43,465 nucleotides of DNA from Lewinella sp. (GTDB lineage Bacteria > Bacteroidota > Bacteroidia > Chitinophagales > Saprospiraceae): positions 1 to 43,465 of the forward strand of contig JAGQXH010000002.1 of the NCBI GenBank assembly GCA_020436695.1, in the 5' to 3' direction. The position numbers were made by a program, and so were the translations under genes. Each line of letters opens with the position of its first letter. Position 1 is the stretch's first letter. The notes beneath the pieces were generated by a model. It had not been told where the DNA came from. It did no database searches and saw only the letters and a program-made list of their open reading frames with translations. Positions 28,018-36,600 of the stretch are shown here, in pieces.

Positions 28018-28758
28018 ATGATCATGGAATTGACCGCTAACGTCAACTGGGCAAGCTATGCCCTCCAGTACGATATGCTTTTTCAATACAACCCTTTTTA
28101 CCGCGAGTTGCACCGGGAAGTGATGGAACTGGTAAAAAACTGGGAGATCCCACACGGAAGCATACTGGCCGATATCGGTGCCGGCACCGGCAATTATTCC
28201 CTGTCCATGGCGGAATTATTTCCTCAGGCTACAGTACTGCACGTCGATAAAGATCCGGGGATGAATGCCGCCGCCCGCTCCAAGAGACCGGTTTCCCTAA
28301 CCAATCACCACATCTATCAGGTGGGCGTTGATGAAATAGAGCTGGCATCGGACCATCTCAGCGGATTGATCAGTGTGCACGCACTGTACACCTTCCCCAA
28401 GCCTGAAAAAGTATTGCGGCAAATGTACGACTGGCTGCAACCGGGGGCTCCTGCCATTCTGGTCAATGCCGGCAGGATGGTCAATGTTCTGTCCTGGCAG
28501 GTGGCTATCGGCTGGCATCTGATCCGTAATCACGGTTTGCGCCGGGCCCTGGAGATCATGCAACTGGGCAAAGAGGTAAGCCGGCAAAATGCCTATATCC
28601 GGGACATGCAACGGCAGGGGATCTACTGGATGCACAGTCATCAGGAATTCTGTGAAGCCGTCAGCCGGGCCGGATTCAAGATCCAGTCAGCCCGTACCAC
28701 CTTCCGCGGAATCAGTGATCTGGTCATTGCCGTGAAACCCACTACCCCAACCTCATAA
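28018..28758 (+). CDS. Class I SAM-dependent methyltransferase
   Basis: 246 residues; two in-frame ATGs (28018 and 28024) are equally possible. SAM-binding motif I is ADIGAGTGN (residues 51-59), followed by the acidic end of strand 2 (LHVDKDPG) and the usual LQPGAPAILVNAG strand before the C-terminal substrate cap. It lies 82 bases after the acyltransferase and 51 bases before the FAD oxidase, probably in one transcript. A role as a tailoring methyltransferase acting on the acylated product is a context inference; a generic small-molecule methyltransferase is certain. Confidence 0.88.
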   Translation: MIMELTANVNWASYALQYDMLFQYNPFYRELHREVMELVKNWEIPHGSILADIGAGTGNYSLSMAELFPQATVLHVDKDPGMNAAARSKRPVSLTNHHIYQVGVDEIELASDHLSGLISVHALYTFPKPEKVLRQMYDWLQPGAPAILVNAGRMVNVLSWQVAIGWHLIRNHGLRRALEIMQLGKEVSRQNAYIRDMQRQGIYWMHSHQEFCEAVSRAGFKIQSARTTFRGISDLVIAVKPTTPTS

Positions 28759-28809
28759 AGATCTTTCTTCACTTTCAAATACATTCTAAACCTTAAAAAA
28801 CATTTTATT

Positions 28810-30390
28810 ATGGCACTTCAAGAAGTATCCTTACTGAAAACCTATGTCTCCGCCCCCTGGACCAACTGGAGCGGCAACCAAAGAGGAGGAGCACAATACA
28901 TGAAGCCGAGAAATCCGGAAGAGATAGCGGCAGCCATACTGCAGGCCGAGCAGGACCATAAGCCACTGAAAGCGATCGGCTCCAGTTTTTCCGCTTCCGC
29001 TGCCGCCAAATCGGATGGGTATGTAGTAGATACCAGTGATCTAAAAAATATAGTGGCTATTGGATTACCCCGATTGGCGACTGCTTACCCCAAAGCCCGG
29101 AGGAATAATCTGGTACTGGTCGAAGCGGGGATCAAATTACACCAGCTGGCGGAACAACTATGGGCTAAAAACCGATCCTTACCCACGCTCGGTGGTTCCA
29201 TCGGTCAAAGCCTGGCCGGAGTGATCATGACCAGCACTCATGGAGCAGATCTGAAACATTCATCCGTCGCCGGCATGGTCCGGGCCATCCATCTGGTGGG
29301 TACGAACGGACAACAATACTGGCTGGAAGATCCGAAACGCCCGGTCACTTCCAACTACAGTCTGAGCCGATACCTGCCCCGTTATTCCAGGAACCTCCGG
29401 ATCATTCGGGAAACGGAAGCTTTTCAATCGGCGCTGGTATCCGTCGGCCGGTGCGGCATTGTGTATTCCTACATTATCGAAGTGGAAGATCACTTCAAAC
29501 TGGATGAACGTCGAATAAAATCTTCCTGGAGAGCCGTGCGGGATCATTTGAAAACTGCGGCACACTCCGGAGATTGGTTACAATACATGCAAAAGGCTTT
29601 CGGTCAGCCCCCCAAAATGACCGGAGTAAATGCACAATTGCGGTCATTCGATATTGCCCTCAATCCGGAAGACAATGGCCCTGCCTGGATCAATGGTCGC
29701 TGGAAAACGCCAACCGATGCGTCGGGCAAACTTCCGGGTGACTATAATATGGGCAATGGTCCGGACTACGAACGAGACGGAAAGACGTTGGAAGCAGTGC
29801 AGGCGCTTGATCATCTCGGATTGGCCGATTTTCTCTCTCTGGCAAAAATCGGATATCATATCCAACTGGGAGATAAACCGGTGGAAAAACGCGGACGTAA
29901 CTACCACATCACTTCCAGCTTCCCGCAACCGACCTACAAAAATTACCAGGATATGTACAATCATTTCTGGAAATCGAAAAAAGCGCGTTTCCTGGAAGTG
30001 TTCTTTAATGCCGAAGAAGATAACTACCTGGCCTATGTAGAGCGGCTCTTTGAACTTTACAGAAGAGGAAATGCCGGGACACAGGCCGGCTACATAGCGA
30101 TCCGGTTCACCTCCCGATCCGAGGCTCCGCTCGCCATGCAACAGTGGAAACACACGGTAGCTATTGAAATCGTAATGTTGGAAGGTTTTTCGGGTACAGA
30201 GGTCGGTCTTGTTTTCGCCATTCAGGAAGCGGCAAACCTGGGCGCGATCTTCCACTGGGGTATGCTGCTGAATAAACAACCCAAAAAGATCGATCTGGAA
30301 ACATGGAGAAGAGGAGCCCAAAGACTGGGCATCCGCAAAGGGGATGTGTTTAGTTCCTCATTCACCCGGGAGCACGGCCTGGAACCTTAA
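28810..30390 (+). CDS. VAO-family FAD oxidase (aldonolactone-oxidase-like)
   Basis: 526 residues. The N-terminal PCMH-type FAD-binding domain (about 30-230) has the landmarks PRNPEEIAAAI, VEAGIKLHQL and the pyrophosphate region GGSIGQSLAGVIMTSTHGAD. The C-terminal substrate domain resembles D-arabinono-1,4-lactone/L-gulonolactone oxidases (ALO family). The usual covalent-flavin position, GxGHS, reads IGSSFS at residues 56-61, so the histidine is absent and FAD would be bound non-covalently. It is the last gene of the operon, ended by a strong terminator. Likely it oxidises a hydroxylated or sugar-like substrate made by its neighbours; substrate unknown. There is no signal peptide. Confidence 0.88.
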   Translation: MALQEVSLLKTYVSAPWTNWSGNQRGGAQYMKPRNPEEIAAAILQAEQDHKPLKAIGSSFSASAAAKSDGYVVDTSDLKNIVAIGLPRLATAYPKARRNNLVLVEAGIKLHQLAEQLWAKNRSLPTLGGSIGQSLAGVIMTSTHGADLKHSSVAGMVRAIHLVGTNGQQYWLEDPKRPVTSNYSLSRYLPRYSRNLRIIRETEAFQSALVSVGRCGIVYSYIIEVEDHFKLDERRIKSSWRAVRDHLKTAAHSGDWLQYMQKAFGQPPKMTGVNAQLRSFDIALNPEDNGPAWINGRWKTPTDASGKLPGDYNMGNGPDYERDGKTLEAVQALDHLGLADFLSLAKIGYHIQLGDKPVEKRGRNYHITSSFPQPTYKNYQDMYNHFWKSKKARFLEVFFNAEEDNYLAYVERLFELYRRGNAGTQAGYIAIRFTSRSEAPLAMQQWKHTVAIEIVMLEGFSGTEVGLVFAIQEAANLGAIFHWGMLLNKQPKKIDLETWRRGAQRLGIRKGDVFSSSFTREHGLEP

Positions 30391-30456
30391 GCAGCGGCTA
30401 TGATCCGTACTTAGTCCATTCGTGACAATTTTAATTATCGCCCCAGTAATAATCAT

Positions 30457-30490
30457 GGACCATCTCCGACAATGAGATGGTCCTTTTTTT
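30457..30490 (+). terminator. Rho-independent terminator of the acyltransferase operon
   Basis: GGACCATCTC (30457-30466) pairs perfectly with GAGATGGTCC (30474-30483) across a 7-base loop, followed by seven T (30484-30490). It lies 67 bases after the oxidase stop and separates the operon from the outer-membrane protein gene, which therefore has its own promoter. Confidence 0.95.
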
Positions 30491-30538
30491 GAGCACACTT
30501 TCCAGTATTTCCCTGACGAACAAAGCTTCAACAGGGCC

Positions 30539-30575
30539 TTTACAACATAATTACAAGCCTTCACAGCATAGCTGA
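30539..30575 (+). promoter_or_regulatory. Second copy of the ACAACATAATT operator-like element
   Basis: TTTACAACATAATT (30539-30552) is identical to 27056-27069. A weaker second half, ACAGCATAGCTGA (30563-30575), follows 21 bases after the first half-site start, paralleling the 19-base tandem at 27059/27078. It lies 229 bases upstream of the outer-membrane protein start. A further CATAATTG core is at 30625-30632. Confidence 0.55.
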
Positions 30576-30767
30576 TAGGTATCAGACAGGGAAAGTCCCT
30601 CTCTTTGCATCACAGGCGAAAGTCCATAATTGGAAATCAACTGGTAGGGGCAGAGATCCAATAAATTGACTACCTTTATTGCACAATATCTCCTCCCACC
30701 GATTTTTGACTTTCCGACTTATCGACTCACAGCTCTCCTGGTTTAACCCGAAAACCCAATAAATACT

Positions 30768-31478
30768 ATGAAGAAAAGCACACTGCCTTTATTACTATTG
30801 CTTGGTTGTATCATCATCCTAAAAGGCCAACCTATGGATGATGAGTATTTCTACGGCTTCAAAGCCGGTGCCAATTACTACACCATTGACGGCATCCAGA
30901 CGACCATTATTCCCGAAGTATTTTCCGTAAGCACCTATTCCACCGAGACCAGACCGCGCATTGGTTTTGTCGGCGGGCTTTACTTTTATCATCGGTTTCC
31001 GCGATCGCGTACGGCCGTTCAGCCGGAGATCCTCTTCGCCGAGCAGGGCGGTGACTTCAACTACACAGATATCAACGATCTGGACTACACCATTTCCTTC
31101 AAATACCAATACGTCAATCTTGGGGTGCTTTGTAAGGTGTATCCTTTCTCCGGTTTCCATTTTGCTGCCGGTCCGCAGGTGGGTTTTAACGTGGCTAATA
31201 CCAATATCGATTATCATTCCAACATGCCGGACCTGGGGGTAGACCTACAGGTCCAACAACATCTGCGCGAAGTGTTGAAAGGAGAAACCGATATAAACGT
31301 CAACCTCGGTCTCGGTTATGATTTCGATTTTGGGCTGTGCATCGAAGCGCGCTACAGCCTGGGCGTGAAAGATGTGATCGAAACCCTCGCCAACGGCTAC
31401 GGCTTTATTGAAAATACCAACACGACCAAAGGATATCAGGTGACGGTCGGCTGGATCATTCCTTTTGAACCTTATTAG
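30768..31478 (+). CDS. PorT-like outer-membrane beta-barrel protein
   Basis: 236 residues with signal peptide MKKSTLPLLLLLGCIIILKGQ. The mature part alternates aromatic beta strands: FYGFKAGANYY, FVGGLYFYHRF, ALRYSLGVKD-type and a final YQVTVGWIIPF, the pattern of Bacteroidota outer-membrane beta-barrels (OMP_b-brl_2 type) ending in an aromatic-rich C-terminal strand. It should insert in the outer membrane as a small 8-stranded barrel. It has its own promoter region, which shares an element with the preceding operon, so a link to export or sensing of that operon's product is possible. Function otherwise unknown. Confidence 0.85.
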   Translation: MKKSTLPLLLLLGCIIILKGQPMDDEYFYGFKAGANYYTIDGIQTTIIPEVFSVSTYSTETRPRIGFVGGLYFYHRFPRSRTAVQPEILFAEQGGDFNYTDINDLDYTISFKYQYVNLGVLCKVYPFSGFHFAAGPQVGFNVANTNIDYHSNMPDLGVDLQVQQHLREVLKGETDINVNLGLGYDFDFGLCIEARYSLGVKDVIETLANGYGFIENTNTTKGYQVTVGWIIPFEPY

Positions 31479-31641
31479 TCGGCAGTGGCCAGTCGGCAGT
31501 AGTATTAGCCTGAGTGACATTCAGCTTACTAACCCAAACTTGCCGGGATCGAAGCTCCTTTCTTAGCTCAATCCGGACCAATACTTTTAATCTTAGTACA
31601 GACCAATGACTGCCGACTATTGACTATAGACTGCCGACTAT
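31478..31641. repeat. Inverted copies of a GTCGGCAGT/ACTGCCGAC unit around the 31479-31662 gap
   Basis: GTCGGCAGT occurs at 31478-31486 and 31492-31500; its complement ACTGCCGAC occurs at 31609-31617 and 31630-31638, the latter two inside a direct repeat ending in TAT. The two pairs face each other across about 110 bases between the outer-membrane protein gene and the T9SS gene. They can form a long stem. This type of intergenic filler repeat is common in Bacteroidota. Confidence 0.7.
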
Positions 31642-31662
31642 CAACTATTAAACCCATAAACC

Positions 31663-33636
31663 ATGAGCAAGTTATTCTCCCTCTTAGTATTCTGCTGTGG
31701 CATTTCCGCATGCCTTTCCGCTCAGGTTCCGGCTCCCGGTGGAGTGAAAGGTATCCGTCTCTGGCTGGTCAGCGAAACGAACGAAAGGAATGAGGTGATC
31801 TGGAAAGATCGTATAAGCAAACAGATTATCGCATTGCCCGGGTCGGCAGTCCCTGAGATTAATACTCCATCCATTAATTTCAATCCCTCTTATCTTTTTG
31901 GAACGACCGCTGGAGTTGCATTCACTCCCCCTGACCTGCAACTCAATCGAGCTACTATTTTCTCCCTTTACCAAAATCGGGATACCATCACCGAAAAGAG
32001 CATTTGGAGCTTCGATCGAAACGGTCATACCGCTGAGCTGCTGACCACTCACCGGCTGGCTGATCTGGAACGCATTGAATACATCAATTTTTCCGATCCC
32101 AACAGTCTGGCTCCACGGATCAACACCTTCCTGCAAAATCAGGAAACACCCGCATCCGGGCCACTTAGCATCCGCTTCGGCCATACTCCACCGGATTATC
32201 AATTACCCATCAGTGCTTACAGTGGCCTTTTTCCGGAGTTTATCGCCTACGATCGCGTTCTGGATCCGGAAGAACGGCAACGGGTAGAATCCTATCTGGC
32301 TATTAAATACGGTATCATGCTGGATCCTAGCCTGGGAGCCAATTACCTGAACAGCCAGGGAACAACTGTATTTTCACCCGAGGAGTCAGGCTCATTCATC
32401 CACCGCATTACGGGCATCGGGCGGGACGACCAATCAGGTCTGTACCAAAAACAATCTACCAGTAGTTATGATCCGGGCCTGCTGACCATCAGTCTAGGTA
32501 CTCAGGCCACCGACAACTCATCGAATGCCCATACCTTACCCGACGAAAATTTTCTCGTTTGGGCTGATAACGATAAGCCCCTGGACCGGGCAGACAAACC
32601 ACCACTCAATCCGGTGAGTCTGGAACGACAGTGGCTGGTGGAAGCTACCGGCCAGTGGGACAAACTGGATACCGAGATACAATTGAATACCCGGCAACTC
32701 CGCGAGCCGGCCACCATTGGAGAAACCTACTGGCTCCTGGTCGATCGCAGTGGTCAGGGAGACTTTTCCGGAAAAAACGCCCTCGATATTTACCCACTAA
32801 GTCAACTCCTCCCTGAGGGGCAGGCGGTCTTTCAATCCATCCACTGGGATACCGACGGTTCCGGCCGGGACGTCTTTAGCCTGGCCACCGGACCGGAATT
32901 AATAGCCAGAGCCCGGCTCGAATCGCCACTTTGTCAACCGGAAAGACCCGGTAGTCTTCGAATTTCTGCACTAGGCGGACGTGCACCCTATACCTACGAG
33001 CTCCGTAGCAACAGTCAACTACTCAGCCACTGGACGCGTACAGACCAAAGCGAAATAGCCGTCAACGACCTAAGTGCCGGTGAATATGAGCTGATCATCA
33101 CTGATGCCGACCGGCGCGAATTCCGGGAGACTTTCTTTTTCCAAAGCGCGGATGCCCCACAGATCGACCTGGCGTCCCATTATCATTTGAATACAGACGG
33201 TACACTTTATTTGGATGCGGCTAATTCCGCTTCGCCAAATGCCGATTATCGTTGGAAAATTCCGGATGGAAATGTAAGAAATGGTTCTGCTCTACAAATT
33301 ACTCAGGCTGGGACCTATGAACTGGAAGTGAGCGACCAGGGTTGCCTGGCCAAAAAACAGATCATCATTGAAGCGCCGCCTATGGGAAATTTCCGGAAAG
33401 TGGAGTTGTTCCCTAACCCAACTTCTACAGGAAATTTTGAACTGAGGGTCCATATGGAGCAACCAGCAGCACTGAAGATCCGCATCTTTGACGTGGCCGG
33501 CCGACCGATCCTGCAGCAACAACTCATTGGCGACAGTTATCATCATACCAGCGGCCGACTGCAGGTGAAAGGGACCTATCTGATCCAGTTGCAATCCGGT
33601 ACCGATCAATTCTCATTACCCCTTATCGTCCAATAG
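31663..33636 (+). CDS. T9SS-sorted protein, partner of the RHS gene
   Basis: 657 residues with signal peptide ending ...CLSAQ. The region around residues 190-220 (PEFIAYDRVLDPEERQRVESYLAIKYGIML) matches, in its core pattern, a domain (DUF8202-like) common in Bacteroidota surface proteins, usually beside a LamG-like beta sandwich. A Gly/Pro-containing beta-rich section with PYTYEL follows, and residues about 580-657 are a type A T9SS sorting domain (LFPNPTSTGNFEL ... KGTYLIQLQSG). It should be displayed at the surface. Only 8 bases separate its stop from the RHS giant, so the two are co-transcribed and probably act together. Specific function unknown. Confidence 0.88.
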   Translation: MSKLFSLLVFCCGISACLSAQVPAPGGVKGIRLWLVSETNERNEVIWKDRISKQIIALPGSAVPEINTPSINFNPSYLFGTTAGVAFTPPDLQLNRATIFSLYQNRDTITEKSIWSFDRNGHTAELLTTHRLADLERIEYINFSDPNSLAPRINTFLQNQETPASGPLSIRFGHTPPDYQLPISAYSGLFPEFIAYDRVLDPEERQRVESYLAIKYGIMLDPSLGANYLNSQGTTVFSPEESGSFIHRITGIGRDDQSGLYQKQSTSSYDPGLLTISLGTQATDNSSNAHTLPDENFLVWADNDKPLDRADKPPLNPVSLERQWLVEATGQWDKLDTEIQLNTRQLREPATIGETYWLLVDRSGQGDFSGKNALDIYPLSQLLPEGQAVFQSIHWDTDGSGRDVFSLATGPELIARARLESPLCQPERPGSLRISALGGRAPYTYELRSNSQLLSHWTRTDQSEIAVNDLSAGEYELIITDADRREFRETFFFQSADAPQIDLASHYHLNTDGTLYLDAANSASPNADYRWKIPDGNVRNGSALQITQAGTYELEVSDQGCLAKKQIIIEAPPMGNFRKVELFPNPTSTGNFELRVHMEQPAALKIRIFDVAGRPILQQQLIGDSYHHTSGRLQVKGTYLIQLQSGTDQFSLPLIVQ

Positions 33637-33644
33637 AAAACGAC

Positions 33645-36600
33645 ATGCAAACACTACGCACCGCCTTATATTCCCTGCTGTTGTTGAGCCTGTTTGTTCA
33701 ACCGGCTGAAGAACATCATCCGAAAACGATACTATCGGCTGTAACTCCTGAATTGCATACAGCCGGGCAGCAAAGCACCGATCACCGAATGCAAACGCCC
33801 CGGCAACTGACCAGTGAATGGATGCACCCGCTCAGCAATCGCTTTGCCCAGCCGGAACCTCCGGCTACCGATCTTCCGGTCTTACTCCCGGAGACACCGT
33901 CGACGCACGCTTATACGCCTAATAGCATCCAGGACCTGCAGGCCGCTAATCCGGCTACCGAAATAGTGCTGATCCAGGCGCCGGAGCCTTCCAATCAGGG
34001 CTCGGCCGATCTGAATTTTGCCCTGAAACTCCCTCCGGGGCGACAGGGTATGCAACCCGATCTGAGTATTGATTATTCCAGCGGCAGCGGCAATGGCTGG
34101 CTGGGATTGGACTGGTCGATCTATCAGCCCGCTATCGATATCGATACCCGCTGGGGAGTACCGCGTTTCAGTCCTACCCAGGAAACCGAAACTTACCTCC
34201 TGGAAGGCGAACAACTGAGCCCTCTGGCTCACCGGGCTGTTCCACAGAACCGGGAAGTCGACAAACAATTCCATCCCCGCGTGGAAGGCGATTTTGCACA
34301 GATCATCCGCCACGGCGACCACCCCAATAATTACTGGTGGTCCGTCACTTATACCGATGGAACGGTGGGATATTACGGTGGCCGGCCGGACAGCAGTACA
34401 CCGCTGGATGAAACCGTACTACGCGATCCGAATGGCAACATCGCCCGCTGGGCCCTGACGGAAGTGCGCGATCCCAACGGCAATTTTATGCGCTATTACT
34501 GGCAAACGGCAGAAGACTCCGGCCTGGCAGCGAGTAGTGAGATGGGAAAACAACTCTATCTCGAGCACATTACCTATACCGGCTTTGATGCCGAAGAAGG
34601 ACCGTTCAGCATTTATTTCCTGCGCGACCGACAGTTGAATGAAGACCTTCGGGTGGATAAATCTATCGATGCCCGCCTGGGTTTCAAAATGGTCACGGCT
34701 GATCTGCTACGGCGCATCGAAGTACGAATGAACGGCGACATCCTTCACACTTATGAACTAAAGTATGGGTTGGGCGCTTTCAATAAAACACTGTTACAAA
34801 ATATAGCAGAGTATGATCGCGAGGGCGAGCTGTTTTACGAACACCAGTTCAACTACTACGATGATGTCCGACAGAGCGGTAGTTATCGACCATTCGGTAC
34901 TGCACAAAACTGGACCGTACCCGATGACCGGATCGGTGTGAATTTCATCAATCCCCTACCCTTTTTTCCGGGCGATGCTTCCCTATTGGGAGGTTCTGCC
35001 TCCACCAGCATCAATGGCGGCTCGGCGGCTACGGTAGGTCCATTAGGCAGTCTTGCCAGTAAAGACTATACCGTGGGCGGTAATTTTTCCATCGGCAAAT
35101 CCGACGCCAATGGCCTGATCGCCCTGGTGGACATCGATGGGGACGGCCTTCCCGATAAGGTATTTCAGGAAAAAGATCAGCTGTATTACCGGTCTAACCT
35201 GGGAGCCAGCCAATCTTTTGGTGATAAATATGCCATCAGCGGAATTAAGGAGTTCAGCGTCAGCAAAACGAATTTTCATTCTTTCGGCTTTGAAGCCAAC
35301 GTAACGCCCGTTTTTGTCGGTTACGAAAACACGAGCGAACGCACCACGACCGAAGTCTACTTTTCGGATTTCAACGGCGATGATCTCATCGATATTGCGG
35401 CTCGTGGCCGGGTCTATTTCAACCACCTGGATGAGAATGGTCATCCGGCTTTCACCACCAACAGCGGCGACACCCCCAGCCCGATCGGAGCCGGTGCGCC
35501 CCTGGATAATACCCTGATCGAAGTGGACCCCAACGAGCAGGAAATGCTGATCGATCAAAACCCACTGCACGATGTGGTGCGCTCCTGGGAAGCACCCTGC
35601 GACGGAGTGGTTTCGGTAGAAGGCACTATTAATCTGATCCAGGACAACAGTCAGGAAGCGGCCGACTACGGTCGGCAGGACGGCGTACGGGTGGCTATCC
35701 AGCACCGGGGAAATGAACTTTGGGCCACCACTATTGCCGGCGATGACTTCACTACCAAAACACCGGTCGGAATAGGCAATATTGCCGTGCAGCGGGGCGA
35801 CCGCATCTACTTCCGTGTTCAGTCCGTATTTGACGGAGCCTACGATCAAGTACTGTGGGATCCGGTGATCACTTACCGCAACCAACCTCTGGTGAAGAAT
35901 GATCCCAATGAAAAACCGGATTTTCAGTATCGGGCCTCTGAGGATTTCCTGTTAGCATCCTGCCAGTCCACCGCCGTACCTATGTCAGGTACCATCCGCA
36001 TTCTGGGCGATTTTAAGAAACCCGTCACCTCGGATGATCTCGTGGTAGAGATCCTACGCATGCGTGGGGGGCAATCCTTTGTACTGAGAGCCGATTCATT
36101 CCCCTGGGACAGCATCGTCAATCTGCCCCTGGAGTTGGAGGATATTGCCATTCAACAGGGCGATGAAGTGCTGTTTCGCGTAAGCGCCACCACCAATATC
36201 GACTGGACAGCCATCCAGTGGATGCCGCGCATGTATTACACAGCAGCAACGGACGGCTCTTTGGTCTTCGATCCGGACGGTAAGCCACTGGTCGATTTTT
36301 GTCCGGCTGTAGATTACCAGATGTTCACCCAGACCTGGAACAAAAGTCCGGTCTGGATCGCACCGGACAGCAGTACGTATCAATTGCGGCTTCCTACCGG
36401 GCTGAACAATTTCGGTGTACTGAATAGTGGTTCCGTCACCCTAAGCGCCAAAGGTCCACAGCGACTCTACACTAAAACTACTTTGCAGGTGCTCAACGGT
36501 ATATTGCTGACTGCTGATCCGATTGAACTTGAAGCGGCAGCCGGTGATTCCCTCTACTTTGAATACCACATTACCGGCAGTGAGCTGGGGCGTAGCTGGC

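Larger units (their letters stand above)
30391..30767. other. 377-base intergenic region with terminator and operator-like boxes
   Basis: It holds the operon terminator (30457-30490) and the operator-like element (30539-30575); the rest, up to the start of the outer-membrane protein at 30768, contains a small GGGA/TCCC hairpin near 30589-30599 but no coding frame. Confidence 0.7.

Noticed and set aside
29644..30321. 225-residue minus-strand frame over the FAD oxidase
   Set aside because: It is antisense to a clear enzyme, lacks motifs and appears to be a codon-bias shadow.
31478..31641. Possible CRISPR-like repeat
   Set aside because: There are only two copies per orientation, with no regular spacers and no cas genes.
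35043..35885. 280-residue minus-strand frame inside the RHS gene
   Set aside because: It is a mirror of strongly codon-biased Asp/Gly-rich plus-strand coding sequence with no domain pattern of its own.
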